Positions 41,924-51,439 are shown, counted from the stretch's first letter. The stretch is DNA of 64,000 nt from Clostridiales bacterium (GCA_029268065.1 JAJUHC010000001.1:124001-188000); one strand, 5' to 3'. The notes: generated by a model not told the origin, from the letters alone. Program-made: numbers and translations.

Positions 41924-42343
41924 ATGCAAAAAATCGAGTGCAGATTGACGGTTTTCTTCAGCGACCCTTTTTGGACCGGCGTCTTCGAAAGGGTTTGTGA
42001 CGGTAAGCTGACGACCTCAAAGGTGGTTTTCGGAGCGGAGCCCGGGGACAATGAGGTATACGAATACTTTATCGGCAACTGGCACAGGCTTCATTTCGGC
42101 CCTCCCATACCCGCGAGGAAGTCGTCCGAGATAAAAATAAACCCCAAAAGAATGCAGCGCACGGTAAAGAGGGAGCTGGATAATAAGGGGGTCGGCACAA
42201 AATCACAGCAGGCTCTTAAACTCCTTCACGAAGAGGGCAAGACCGCACGGATTGAAAATGCACGCCGGCAGAAGGCGGCGGATGAAAAACTCAAATTCGA
42301 GCTTAAACAGCGGAAGAAGAAGGAAAAGCACAGGGGGCATTAA
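41924..42343 (+). CDS. yjdF: YjdF family protein
   Basis: 139 residues. The conserved start (CRLTVFFSDPFWTGVFER), VVFGAEPGDNEVYEYF and IPARKSSEIKINPKRMQR are diagnostic, with a Lys/Glu-rich helical tail. ATG at 41924 with AAGGGGG 8 bases upstream. Function unsettled; it may deal with toxic aromatic compounds sensed by its riboswitch. Confidence 0.9.
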   Translation: MQKIECRLTVFFSDPFWTGVFERVCDGKLTTSKVVFGAEPGDNEVYEYFIGNWHRLHFGPPIPARKSSEIKINPKRMQRTVKRELDNKGVGTKSQQALKLLHEEGKTARIENARRQKAADEKLKFELKQRKKKEKHRGH

Positions 42344-42363
42344 AGCCTCGCTGTGCTTTTTCG
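42324..42363 (+). terminator. Intrinsic terminator of yjdF
   Basis: 10-bp stem (42324-42333 with 42351-42360) overlapping the CDS end, then TTTTT. Confidence 0.75.
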
Positions 42364-42401
42364 GCAGTTTAAGAGCGATTTTACAGTTTTGCCTCCGAGC
42401 C

Positions 42402-43127
42402 TCACGCTTGGATAAGGTTTTTTTCCGCCCACTTGTCGAATACCCGCAGATCCTCATCGCTTTGGAAGTAATGCTTTCCGTGCTTGTAGATATCCACCTT
42501 TGCGTTAAATTTCAGTCCGAATTCCGAGATTTCCTTCATGCTGGTCACGTTGTCTTCGGAGCCGTAAAGAATACTTATCGGGCTTTTCCAGGGGCAGGGC
42601 ACAGGGTTGTTTTTAGCAAAACAGAAATAATCCCAGTCCAAGTACGCGCCCTCGGGAAGCTCGACGCGCCTGTCAACCTGAAGGCGCTCCTCGCTGACTC
42701 CGAAATAATCCATCATATTGCGGATAAGGCGCTCCATATTCACGAGCGGAGAAAGAAACAGACACTTCTTGAAGCTAAAATTTTGATAGGCCAAAAGAGA
42801 GAAGTATGCGCCCATGCTGCAGGCAAACAGATATATTTCGGGCGCGAGCGTTTTGGCGTAGCCATAAACCGAAAGCAGATCGCTGATGCAGTTTTGCGGG
42901 ATGCAGGGATAGGCGGGGTTTGTGCGCTCTCCGTGCATTGGAAGATCAAAGCTGAGCGCCTGAAAGCCGGTCCTTACCGCCTGACGGGCCATCATTGAAA
43001 TAACAGTGTCCTCTTTGTTGGACAGATTCCCGTGAACTTCAATAATCAGCTTATCACGGGGATATCCCCATAGCACCGCAGGGATCGCTTCGCTTCCGTT
43101 TTTAATATAAAAATGCTTCTGTTCCAC
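42402..43127 (-). CDS. Alpha/beta hydrolase
   Basis: About 241 residues. LIIEVHGNLS near the start, nucleophile elbow ACSMGAY (Ser nucleophile; Ala-Cys replaces the usual first Gly), ILYGSEDNVT near the acid, and a late KHYF carrying the catalytic His. GTG at 43127 with GGAG 9 bases upstream. Likely an esterase or thioesterase of unknown substrate; single gene. Confidence 0.75.
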   Translation of the reverse strand: MEQKHFYIKNGSEAIPAVLWGYPRDKLIIEVHGNLSNKEDTVISMMARQAVRTGFQALSFDLPMHGERTNPAYPCIPQNCISDLLSVYGYAKTLAPEIYLFACSMGAYFSLLAYQNFSFKKCLFLSPLVNMERLIRNMMDYFGVSEERLQVDRRVELPEGAYLDWDYFCFAKNNPVPCPWKSPISILYGSEDNVTSMKEISEFGLKFNAKVDIYKHGKHYFQSDEDLRVFDKWAEKNLIQA

Positions 43128-43260
43128 TGTTTTCGTCTCCGCAATTAATAATAAATGATAAAAAGCCAAAACCGGATACAATTATGTCATGCGCAAAGCA
43201 AATTTACAAGCCCCCGCGCAGATTATTTATATTTTTTCAAAAAATCTTTTGCGGGGGGTC

Positions 43261-43323
43261 TTGAAAAAGACAGTCAATGGCATATAATTTTGCTGACCGA
43301 ACAAGTCAAACCGAAACGGTCAG
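43261..43323 (+). promoter_or_regulatory. tetR promoter with downstream dyad operator
   Basis: TTGAAA (43261-43266) and TATAAT (43283-43288) are 16 bases apart. CTGACCG (43293-43299) and CGGTCAG (43317-43323) form a 7-bp inverted repeat spaced by 17 bases over the transcription start, a likely binding site of the encoded TetR repressor. Confidence 0.6.
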
Positions 43324-43362
43324 GATCAAGGCCGACGGAAGACGAAGAAGGAGCTGATACGG

Positions 43363-43986
43363 TTGAATGAAAAATTTCTGGAATTGCCGGAGGAAAAGCG
43401 ACGGATGATAATAAACGCCGGGCTCAGGGTGTTTTCACGGAATGAGTATAAAAAAGCGTCTACGGAGGAGGTGGCTGAGCTCGCGGGAATCTCAAAGGGA
43501 TTGCTTTTTTATTACTTTCATAACAAAAAGGAGTTTTTCCTCTACCTTTTTGACTATGTATGCGAACTCATTTCAGGCACCGTAACAGACCCGGGCTACG
43601 AGGGTATAAGCGACTTCTTTGAGCTTTGCCGCTATGCAGCGGCAAAAAAGTACGAAATCATAAGCCGCCATCCTCAGATTTTCGATTTTACCGTAAGGGC
43701 GCTGCTGTCACGCGGAGAGGTCTATTCGGAAGAGCTTGCCGCAAAGATGGAGAAAATGACGGAAAACCTCTCCATGGAAAAGTTTTTCAGGCGGGTCGAT
43801 TATTCAAAATTCAGGCGGGACGTCGATCCCGGAGAAATCGTACAGATGCTCACATGGCTAATTGAGGGCTATCTGCTGGAACGGCAGAGGTACGGACTGA
43901 CGCTTGATTTTGACGATATCATGGGAAAATACGACAGATGGTTCAATATGCTGAGGCAAATTTCATACAGGGAGGAATATCTGTGA
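43363..43986 (+). CDS. TetR family regulator
   Basis: 207 residues. The N-terminal helix-turn-helix (AELAGISKGLLFYYFHNKKE) is standard; the C-terminus is a ligand-binding helical domain. TTG at 43363 with GAAGGAG upstream. Its stop overlaps the GTG of the ABC ATPase gene (GTGA), so it co-regulates the exporter operon with itself. Confidence 0.88.
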   Translation: MNEKFLELPEEKRRMIINAGLRVFSRNEYKKASTEEVAELAGISKGLLFYYFHNKKEFFLYLFDYVCELISGTVTDPGYEGISDFFELCRYAAAKKYEIISRHPQIFDFTVRALLSRGEVYSEELAAKMEKMTENLSMEKFFRRVDYSKFRRDVDPGEIVQMLTWLIEGYLLERQRYGLTLDFDDIMGKYDRWFNMLRQISYREEYL

Positions 43987-44879
43987 GCGCGGTGATAGAA
44001 ACAAAAAAGCTGACTAAGTTCTACGGGAAATCCAGGGGCATAGTCGACGTGGACCTCTCGGTAAACGAGGGTGAAATCTTCGGCTTTATAGGACCAAACG
44101 GAGCGGGCAAATCGACCGCCATAAGGACGCTTCTCGGGCTCATATTCAAAACAAGCGGCGAGGCGCGCATCTTCGGCATGGACTGCGAAAGGGAAAACGA
44201 AAGGATACTACAAAATGTCGGCTACCTCCCGAGCGAGGTTTTCTATTATGACAGGATGAAGGCGATAGAGCTGCTCAACTACTCTGCAAGCTTTTACAAT
44301 AAGGACTGCTCCAAACGCATAAAGGAGCTTTCCGCGGCGCTCGAGCTCGACCTTAACAAAAGGGTGGAGGACATGAGCCTCGGCAATAAGAAGAAGGTCG
44401 GCATAGTCCAGGGACTGCTGCACTCGCCGCGCCTCATTATCCTCGACGAGCCGACGAGCGGGCTGGACCCTCTCATGCAAAAGACCTTCTTCGAGCTCAT
44501 CAGACGCGAAAACGCTCGGGGAGCGACCGTGCTGTTTTCCTCCCATATCCTGAGCGAGGTGCAGCGCATATGCGACAGGGTCGCCATAATAAAGGATGGA
44601 CGCATACTCGAAACAAAGAGGATAAGCGAGCTTCAGGAAAACACATATAAGAAGGTGAGCTTCACGGTGAAGCCGGAAGCGAATGTTAACGATTTTTCCG
44701 TTCCGGGCGGCAGCAAAATTGAAATATCCGGACGCAGCGTGAGCTTCATATACAAGGGCGACTGCAATCTGCTGCTCTCGAAAATAGGAAAGCATCCCAT
44801 CCTGAACGTAGATATCACCGAGCCGTCTCTGGAGGAAATATTCATGCACTATTACGAGGACGGGGGGCGTAGGGAGTGA
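43983..44879 (+). CDS. ABC-2 transporter ATP-binding protein
   Basis: About 298 residues. Walker A GPNGAGKST, Walker B LIILDEPTSG, switch FSSHIL. The signature is SLGNKKK, where SxGxxQR would be usual. After 220 residues a C-terminal domain of drug-exporter type follows. GTG at 43983 with GGAGG upstream. Pairs with two permeases downstream. Confidence 0.88.
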   Translation: MSAVIETKKLTKFYGKSRGIVDVDLSVNEGEIFGFIGPNGAGKSTAIRTLLGLIFKTSGEARIFGMDCERENERILQNVGYLPSEVFYYDRMKAIELLNYSASFYNKDCSKRIKELSAALELDLNKRVEDMSLGNKKKVGIVQGLLHSPRLIILDEPTSGLDPLMQKTFFELIRRENARGATVLFSSHILSEVQRICDRVAIIKDGRILETKRISELQENTYKKVSFTVKPEANVNDFSVPGGSKIEISGRSVSFIYKGDCNLLLSKIGKHPILNVDITEPSLEEIFMHYYEDGGRRE

Positions 44880-45670
44880 ATATTCTGCGCTTTGAAATCA
44901 GAAACCAATTGAAAACGGCGGCCGTATGGACTGTCGCCTCGGTCCTGATAATCATTGTTTTCATGCGGGGCGTGTACCCTTTCTTTCTCGAGGGCTACGG
45001 CGAAATAAAAAAGATAATCGCGAGCTTTCCCAAGGAATTTGCCGGTGCCTTAGGGCTTGAGATGGCGGTTTTATTCAGCTTCGAGGGCTTCTACGGCTTC
45101 GGGTCATTCTACGTCTTTGTTTTCGGTGCGATAAGCGCGGCGTCGCTCGCTATCTCGGTATTCGCACGCGAAAAGCGGGCGAAGTGCCTGGATTTTATTC
45201 TTACAAAGCCGAGAAGCAGGCGGAACATTTTCGCTGTGAAGCTGCTATCCGTTCTGCTCGTTCTTGCCGCCGCCAATATTGTCTATATTGCCGTTTCGAT
45301 GCTTGTTTACTCCCTGAACGGAGGAAAGGACGGCAGATTTTTCCTCGCCGCCTGCGCGCTGTTTTTCACACAGCTCATGTTTATGTCCGCGGGCGTTTTT
45401 GCTTCGGTTTTTATGAAAAGGATACGTTCGGTGTCGGGGACGGCGGCCGCGATCGGCTTCGGAGCTTTTGCGCTTACGGCGCTCTCAAACATTCTTGAGG
45501 ACGTGTACCCCGATTACTTTTACGCGCCGCTCAAGTATTTTGATCCGTCAAAGCTGTTTATGAACGGTTCGTTCGGCGCAAAGTACGTGTTTTGCGCGCT
45601 TGTAATCATTACAGTAAGCCTTGGCGCTTCGTTCTTCAGATATACGAAGGGCGACGCGCAGAGCGTTTAG
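44876..45670 (+). CDS. ABC-2 transporter permease 1
   Basis: 264 residues, six hydrophobic segments. TKPRSRRNIFAVKLLSVLL after the second cytoplasmic loop is typical of ABC-2 permeases of the bacitracin/bacteriocin-export type. GTG overlaps the ATPase stop. Confidence 0.8.
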   Translation: MNILRFEIRNQLKTAAVWTVASVLIIIVFMRGVYPFFLEGYGEIKKIIASFPKEFAGALGLEMAVLFSFEGFYGFGSFYVFVFGAISAASLAISVFAREKRAKCLDFILTKPRSRRNIFAVKLLSVLLVLAAANIVYIAVSMLVYSLNGGKDGRFFLAACALFFTQLMFMSAGVFASVFMKRIRSVSGTAAAIGFGAFALTALSNILEDVYPDYFYAPLKYFDPSKLFMNGSFGAKYVFCALVIITVSLGASFFRYTKGDAQSV

Positions 45671-45682
45671 GGGGGTTAAAGG

Positions 45683-46480
45683 GTGAATATCATAAGGCGG
45701 GAACTTAAGGCGAACCTCAAGCCCTTCGTTTTCTGGACGATAGGACTTTTCATACTCTCCTTTGCCGGCATGACGAAATATCTCGGCATTGGGGCCGAGG
45801 GCGTCGATCTTAACGCGATAAGCGACCGTTTCCCGAGGGTGATTCTTGCCCTTATCGGCATGACGGACGCCGACACAAGAAAGCTCGCGGGTTTCTACGC
45901 CGTAATAGCATACTTCGCGACGGTCTGCGTCTCGCTCTACTCAATAAGCCTCGGCTTTAACGCAGCGGCAAGGGAGACGGTAGACAAAACCTACGAGTTT
46001 CTATTTACAAAGCCGAAAAAAAGGAGCCGCATACTTTCGGCAAAGCTCGGCGCCGCCCTCATATTCATTACGCTTTTTAACATCCTGAACTGCGTTTTTC
46101 CGCTTGCCGCCTCCTCGGTTTTGGGCTATAAAGAGAACATCATCCGCGAGGTGGCGCTTTTTTGCGCCGCCGCATATCTCGTCTCCCTGCTATTCTTTTC
46201 ACTTTCGGTACTGCTTTCCGTCGTTGCAAGTAACGCCGAGAAGGGGGCGCGCAGAGGCAACGTTCTGTTCGTGTTCGCGTATATTATGGGTGTTGTCTGC
46301 GACACTTTTGAAAATCCGGGCGCATTACGCCTTTTTTCGCCGCTCAGGTACTTTACGTCCGCAGAGCTTTTAAGCGGCAGGTTCAGCGCCCCTTACTCGG
46401 CGCTCTGCGTTTTGCTGATTGCCGCATGTACCTTGCTTGCCTTCAGGTTTTTCGAAAGGAAAGACCTTACGGCAGTGTAG
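45683..46480 (+). CDS. ABC-2 transporter permease 2
   Basis: 265 residues, six hydrophobic segments, homologous to permease 1 (both carry TKPxxRxRIxxxKL and a similar helical order). The two would form a heterodimer. GTG 12 bases after permease 1. A terminator follows. Confidence 0.8.
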   Translation: MNIIRRELKANLKPFVFWTIGLFILSFAGMTKYLGIGAEGVDLNAISDRFPRVILALIGMTDADTRKLAGFYAVIAYFATVCVSLYSISLGFNAAARETVDKTYEFLFTKPKKRSRILSAKLGAALIFITLFNILNCVFPLAASSVLGYKENIIREVALFCAAAYLVSLLFFSLSVLLSVVASNAEKGARRGNVLFVFAYIMGVVCDTFENPGALRLFSPLRYFTSAELLSGRFSAPYSALCVLLIAACTLLAFRFFERKDLTAV

Positions 46481-46498
46481 CATAATACAAACCGTGAG

Positions 46499-46537
46499 AA
46501 GGGGCTGTCTCAATTTTATTTTGGGACGGCCCCTTTT
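46499..46537 (+). terminator. Intrinsic terminator of the ABC operon
   Basis: 15-bp stem with two G-T pairs (46499-46513 with 46521-46535) and a 7-base loop, ending in TTTT. Confidence 0.8.
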
Positions 46538-46656
46538 CTATTTGAAAATGACACAAAAAAACCACACTATTTCAATAGTTTTTCAATGATACCCGGCTAT
46601 TATTGGACCGTAAACCCGAATTGCTGTAAGAACACATTCAAGGAGGTGTTTGAAAT

Positions 46657-47916
46657 ATGAAAAAGAAGAATTTGAGACTCCAGATAATAAGGCGCGCAAT
46701 ACAGATAATCGCATTCCTGCTGCTGCCGGGACTCTTCGCGGAAGCCTTTTCCGGAGTGAAGTCCTTATTTCTCGCCGCATTCAAAGGCGGAGCAATAGAA
46801 ATATCGCAGATATTTCCCGCGCTTCTCCTGATTATAGCTTCTCTTCTGCTGGGAAGATTCTTTTGCGGCTGGCTCTGTGCCTTTGGGACACTGGGGGATA
46901 TGCTCCATCTTCTCGGAAAAAAGCTCTTTAAAAGAAGATTCAAAGTGCCGGAAAGCCTCGACAGGGTCCTGAAATACTTCAAGTACGCGCTTCTGGCTTT
47001 TCTGGCATTCACCTGGCTTTTCGGAATCGAAGCCCTTTCCGAATGGAGCCCTTGGGACGCCTTCGGGGCTTTGGGAACGCTCCCGCCGGATCTCGCCTAC
47101 GTTTTTTCGGCTTTCCTGCCCGGAACCGTGATACTTATTCTCATAATGCTCGGCTCCCTCTTTGTTGAGAGATTTTTCTGCCGCTACCTCTGCCCCATGG
47201 GAGCCGTTTTCAGCGCCGTATCTTTCTTTAAGACGGTAAAAATAGAAAAAGGCGGCGAGGAGTGCGGTAAATGCAGGGCCTGCACCGCAAGCTGCGCGAT
47301 GGGAATACCCATGTACAGGCACTCAAGCGTCAGCTCCGGGGAGTGCATCGGCTGCATGAAGTGTGTAGCACCATGCCCGCGGGGGAATACGAGGCTTACG
47401 GCGTTTTCCAGAGGCTTGGCTCAGCTTTTCGCAGCCTACGCCGCGGTTTTCATGATTGGCCTCTACTATACGGGAGTATTCGGGATCGACGCTATGAAGG
47501 CAAACGCCAAACCCGAATATTACGTTTCCAGCAGCGCCTCGCCGGAAGCGGCGGACGCAAGCGCATCGCCTCTGGCATCTTCGCAGCCATCGTCACAGCC
47601 ATCGTCACAGGCGGCGGCTCAGACGACCACGCAAACCACGTCTGCCTACAAGGACGGAACATACAGCGGTACGGGTACGGGTTATAAAAATCAAAAGACC
47701 ACAGTCAAGGTTACCATTTCAAACGGAAAAATAACCGGCATCGATACCGTATCGACGGGAGACACGCCGCAGTATTACAGCAGAGCTTTCTCGACGATAG
47801 TTTCCAGCATAATCGCAAAGCAGAGCGCATCGGTGGATACCGTGAGCGGAGCGACATTCACAAGCAGGGGCATAATGAGCGCCGTATCGAACGCGCTTAC
47901 TCAAGCCGGAAAATAA
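46657..47916 (+). CDS. NapH/YccM-like membrane 4Fe-4S protein fused to FMN-binding domain
   Basis: 419 residues. About four membrane segments with FFCGWLCAFG and FFCRYLCPMG cysteine motifs (residues about 67-190), then two 4Fe-4S clusters (CGKCRACTASC, CIGCMKCVAPC), another membrane helix, a Ser/Ala/Gln linker rich in SQPSSQ repeats, and a C-terminal FMN-binding domain with the flavinylation motif SGATFTS near residue 395. It likely passes electrons from the cell to a covalently bound FMN outside. No reductase or apbE gene is next to it. Single gene. Confidence 0.85.
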   Translation: MKKKNLRLQIIRRAIQIIAFLLLPGLFAEAFSGVKSLFLAAFKGGAIEISQIFPALLLIIASLLLGRFFCGWLCAFGTLGDMLHLLGKKLFKRRFKVPESLDRVLKYFKYALLAFLAFTWLFGIEALSEWSPWDAFGALGTLPPDLAYVFSAFLPGTVILILIMLGSLFVERFFCRYLCPMGAVFSAVSFFKTVKIEKGGEECGKCRACTASCAMGIPMYRHSSVSSGECIGCMKCVAPCPRGNTRLTAFSRGLAQLFAAYAAVFMIGLYYTGVFGIDAMKANAKPEYYVSSSASPEAADASASPLASSQPSSQPSSQAAAQTTTQTTSAYKDGTYSGTGTGYKNQKTTVKVTISNGKITGIDTVSTGDTPQYYSRAFSTIVSSIIAKQSASVDTVSGATFTSRGIMSAVSNALTQAGK

Positions 47917-47924
47917 AACAGGGA

Positions 47925-48148
47925 GACACGCTTCAAGGGGGTATCCAATACCCCCTTGATACGAGCCTCACGGCTCGATACCCCCGGTCGCGATTCCCAT
48001 GCGACCAGTCGCCCGGGAGCCCTTGTATTTATATTTGCGGTCGGCACGCACATGTCGCGCCGACCTGCGGCGCATTTGCGCCGTCCCGTCTGCGACGGGT
48101 CCCTGCGCGGGATAGTGTATTTTTCCGGCGTACACGCCGCCGGAAAAA
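47925..48148. repeat. Mosaic hairpin repeat element, copy B
   Basis: Left module 47925-47992 is identical to 28868-28935 (68 bases); right module 48104-48148 matches 28942-28986 with two differences. Between them lie 111 bases with their own dyads (CGACC/GGTCG-type, GGCGCATTTGCGCC, CCCGTC/GACGGG), where copy A has only six. No gene. The same frame (MIRASRLDTPGR) appears in both copies only because the DNA is repeated. Confidence 0.85.
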
Positions 48149-48270
48149 TAGTTTTATGTTACTTTTTCATTCTAGGATTTAGGTTCTTTGACAGCCTCTC
48201 CGGGACGCATATGCGTCCCGGATTTTTCATGTGCTTCTGCAAAAAAATTACCGAAAATTGCATTTTTTAG

Positions 48271-48319
48271 GTTGACAAATGTTTACCGATGGTCTATCAT
48301 TAGGTTAACAACTGTTATC
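48271..48319 (+). promoter_or_regulatory. blaI-like promoter with two operators
   Basis: TTGACA (48272-48277) and TATCAT (48295-48300) are 17 bases apart. Two related 16-base dyads, GTTGACAAATGTTTAC (48271-48286) and GTTAACAACTGTTATC (48304-48319), cover the -35 and the start site; their centres are 33 bases apart, about three helical turns. They have the ACA-NN-TGT core found in BlaI/MecI sites. Confidence 0.75.
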
Positions 48320-48338
48320 CTGAAAGGAGGAGATGGCC

Positions 48339-48725
48339 ATGAGCAAAAATGTAAGCCTCTCGGACGGGGAGTGGAAGCTGATGAACCTTTTGTGGGAGCG
48401 CTCCCCGCGAACCATCGCCGATATGGTATCGGAGCTTAAAGACGACACCGGCTGGAGCAAAAACACGATATTCGTCATGCTCTCAAGGATGGAGGAGAAG
48501 GGCGCCGTCCGCTTCGAGGAAGGGTCGCGCGCACGCCAGTATTATCCCGCGATACAGAAAAGCGAAACTGCGGCAAAGGAAACCGAAAGCTTCCTGAAAA
48601 AGGTCTACGACGGGAGCCTGGGCCTGATGGTGGCGTCCATGGCGGGGCAGAAGGCTTTGCGAAAAGAGGACATCGAAGAGCTTTATGAAATACTGCGCAG
48701 GGCCGAAGAGGAGGCGTCGATGTGA
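48339..48725 (+). CDS. BlaI/MecI/CopY family repressor
   Basis: About 128 residues. The winged helix (IADMVSELKDDTGWSKNTIF, then VMLSRMEEKG) and dimerisation helices are typical. ATG at 48339 is 8 bases after GGAGG; an ATG at 48333 is too close. GTG of the sensor gene overlaps its stop. Confidence 0.9.
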   Translation: MSKNVSLSDGEWKLMNLLWERSPRTIADMVSELKDDTGWSKNTIFVMLSRMEEKGAVRFEEGSRARQYYPAIQKSETAAKETESFLKKVYDGSLGLMVASMAGQKALRKEDIEELYEILRRAEEEASM

Positions 48726-51439
48726 TAGAGTATATTGTTACATCTTCCGTACTTGCGGTGGTCATCATAGTCCTGAGGGCCGTTTTCCGCGGGAAAATCA
48801 GCCGCAGGCTGCAATACGCGCTGTGGGGTCTGGTGCTCCTGAGGCTGTTGCTTCCTTTTCCGCTTGTTAAAAGCTCAATAAGCGTGATGAACGCGGCGCA
48901 TATTTCTCCGCTTTCGGCGCGTGAAGCAAAGACCGCGGACTATGCACCTCTGTCGGCGGCAGCTCCGGCGGCCGCCGGGAACGCACAAGCCTTTTTGGAT
49001 GATACGGGCACCGTCGAGCCGATAAGCAAGGGCGGGGACGAAAGATCGGGTACGGATACGTTTTTCATCTGCTTTAAAACGGTCTGGCTTATAGGCTCCG
49101 TTTTCGGAGCTTTGTGGGTCGTGGCGACGAACCTCAGATTTTACTTGAGGCTTCGCAAAACGCGAATCAGGTATGAGACAAAAGAGACGGGCCTCGCGGT
49201 TTATCTCAGCTCCGCGATTGATTCTCCCTGTCTATTTGGGCTGCCCCGCCCCGCCGTATACCTGACGCCGAAGGCGGCTCAGAGCGGCGAAAAGCTGAAG
49301 CTGGTACTCGCTCACGAGCTTTGCCACTATCGCCACGGCGACCATGTCTGGTCGCTATTTCGCGGGCTTTGCCTCGCGGCGCATTGGTGGAACCCCCTTG
49401 TCTGGGCGTCGGCGATACTATCGAGGCTCGACGGGGAGATGGCCTGCGACGAGGCGGTCATAAGAAAAATAGGCGAGGGCGGCCGCCTTGAATACGGGCG
49501 CGCTCTTATAGACATGATAGCGGTGAAAAAGGCGCCGGTCGGGCTTATGTGTGCCGCCACCACCATGGCTTCAGGAAAACGAGGAATTGAATCGAGGCTT
49601 GATATGATAATAAAAAAACGGAAAACCTTTGTACCGGCGCTTATCGCCGTAATAGTTGCCGCGGCTCTCTCGGTGGGCTGCACCTTCACAAGCGCAAAAA
49701 CAGACGCAGGAGAAAAAAAGGGAGGGCTTTCCCCGGAGGAGGCTCTGACAAGGCTCATATCCGGCATCTCCTTTTCCGATTCGCAGGTGAGCTTTACGAT
49801 ACCCGAGGGCTATGATGATCCGAAGGATTGGAATATCCATATCGCCGGAAGAATGGTCACGGGCGAATTTTCGCAGAGCGTGCATTTTTATGACGACGTG
49901 AACGAAGCAAAAGCCTGGGAGCGGGGAAAAACGTACACCATCGCTCTGAGCGATGACTATACCGAGCTTACGCTTACCGCCGTCCTGCCGTCCCAAAACG
50001 GCAGCGTCGAAAAAAGCGCGAGCCTGCTCCCCACAGTCAGCTACAACATAAGAAAGCTGGGGGCGGGCAGCGTGCTGTTGCCGTCGCCGGAAGGGACGAA
50101 GCTTTGCGAGGATATTATTGCAGACGCCATGGTGAAATCGGCGGCGTGGCCGGCGACCGACGTCGACGCGCTGGGCGAATGCTATCTCATTCAGCAAACG
50201 TACTCAAACGGAAAGAACATCGACTACTACGCTTACAAGCTGGACGGCCTTTCCTACCTGCAGTTCGGAACCGAGGGACAGCGCAGCCGCTTGAACGACG
50301 AGCTCTACGCGAGGTTCAAGGCTTACGCCGATTCGAAGCTCTCCGGCGGCAGCGCTCAGGAGCAGTTTGCGCGGGTATATATCGATAAAGTGGTCGAAAA
50401 CTTCAAATCCAACGGTGTCGTCATAAAGGACAGCAAAATAACGAACCTCAAAATGGCGGGCCGTTTTGAGAACCTGGCGGACTACCCGATAGAGCTCTGG
50501 CTGCTTGAGTACCGCCTTCTGCCAGAGGACATGAGCAAGGTCATATTCGCAGGCGGCATGACAGAGGAAAACGGAACAATCACCGAATACGCCAGCATGG
50601 GGCAGCCTCTTCTGGTTATTTCGTATCCGAACGGCAATCCGACCTATCTCGGCAATACCTGGACGGGGAGCGTGAGCGAGGAAGGCGGCATGGAAAACGG
50701 TCTTAGGCTCTGGCTTGAAAGAGCAGGGCTCATAAAACCCGAAACCTATCCGGGCGATCACTACAATGTAAGCTTCAGGCTTTCGGACGGGAGGGAAGCA
50801 ATTCTTATACTTTCGCAGCCGGCACGAAAGGGCTCCGCGGGCATCTGGTGCGTCGAGCGCTGGTACGATTCACACGGAAGCATGTATCTCGTGACGCCCG
50901 ATGCTAAGGGCGAAGCCGCAAAATACTATGCTAAGCTTCAGAGCGAGTGCGACGGCGGCCACAGGCCGGGGCTTCTCGATCCCGGGCAGGCGGCGCTCGA
51001 ATATATCACCGGAACAATGAGACAGCATGCCACGTTCGACAGCATAAGGGTTTCGGAAAAGTATTCCGGCATCGACACGGATGTTGTAATGTGGAGCATG
51101 TTCAATGAAATCTGCTCCTCGCCCGCGGTATCCTCAAATCCCGGCGATTATATCAAGGCTCATAAAAACAGCTATAACACTCTCGTAAGCGGCGGCGAAA
51201 CCACGCTGCGCTACATCTGCTCCGAATTCCTGAAGGGCGGGCAGACGGGGCTTAACGGTCATATCATGCGCTCGGTGATGCTGGACATTCTCGGTGACGA
51301 GGCGCCGGAGCTGGGCGCCGTATCAACGGGTCAGGAATGGTTTGACAGGTGGAAGGACTGGGCGCTCAAAAACCGTTCCGAGCTTGAAAAGAGCAAGGCA
51401 AAATCGGCTTTGATTTTCGAGCTTATGAAGGATTCCTGA
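48722..51439 (+). CDS. BlaR1-like M56 metallopeptidase with novel C-terminal sensor region
   Basis: 905 residues. Membrane helices and an M56 domain (about 1-305) with zinc site HELCHYRHGD and the distal acidic GEMACDEAVIR, then a helix near 300-320 ending VGCTF. Beyond it about 580 residues lie outside the cell. I see no clear penicillin-binding SxxK/SxN/KTG set, so it probably does not sense beta-lactam the classical way. M56 sensors cleave their cognate repressor on signal. Overlaps blaI by four bases. Confidence 0.8.
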   Translation: MIEYIVTSSVLAVVIIVLRAVFRGKISRRLQYALWGLVLLRLLLPFPLVKSSISVMNAAHISPLSAREAKTADYAPLSAAAPAAAGNAQAFLDDTGTVEPISKGGDERSGTDTFFICFKTVWLIGSVFGALWVVATNLRFYLRLRKTRIRYETKETGLAVYLSSAIDSPCLFGLPRPAVYLTPKAAQSGEKLKLVLAHELCHYRHGDHVWSLFRGLCLAAHWWNPLVWASAILSRLDGEMACDEAVIRKIGEGGRLEYGRALIDMIAVKKAPVGLMCAATTMASGKRGIESRLDMIIKKRKTFVPALIAVIVAAALSVGCTFTSAKTDAGEKKGGLSPEEALTRLISGISFSDSQVSFTIPEGYDDPKDWNIHIAGRMVTGEFSQSVHFYDDVNEAKAWERGKTYTIALSDDYTELTLTAVLPSQNGSVEKSASLLPTVSYNIRKLGAGSVLLPSPEGTKLCEDIIADAMVKSAAWPATDVDALGECYLIQQTYSNGKNIDYYAYKLDGLSYLQFGTEGQRSRLNDELYARFKAYADSKLSGGSAQEQFARVYIDKVVENFKSNGVVIKDSKITNLKMAGRFENLADYPIELWLLEYRLLPEDMSKVIFAGGMTEENGTITEYASMGQPLLVISYPNGNPTYLGNTWTGSVSEEGGMENGLRLWLERAGLIKPETYPGDHYNVSFRLSDGREAILILSQPARKGSAGIWCVERWYDSHGSMYLVTPDAKGEAAKYYAKLQSECDGGHRPGLLDPGQAALEYITGTMRQHATFDSIRVSEKYSGIDTDVVMWSMFNEICSSPAVSSNPGDYIKAHKNSYNTLVSGGETTLRYICSEFLKGGQTGLNGHIMRSVMLDILGDEAPELGAVSTGQEWFDRWKDWALKNRSELEKSKAKSALIFELMKDS

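Noticed and set aside
43212-43256. CCCCCGC/GCGGGGG dyad upstream of tetR as a terminator
   Set aside because: Lies between divergent genes where no transcript should end; arms are far apart and the T-run is poor.
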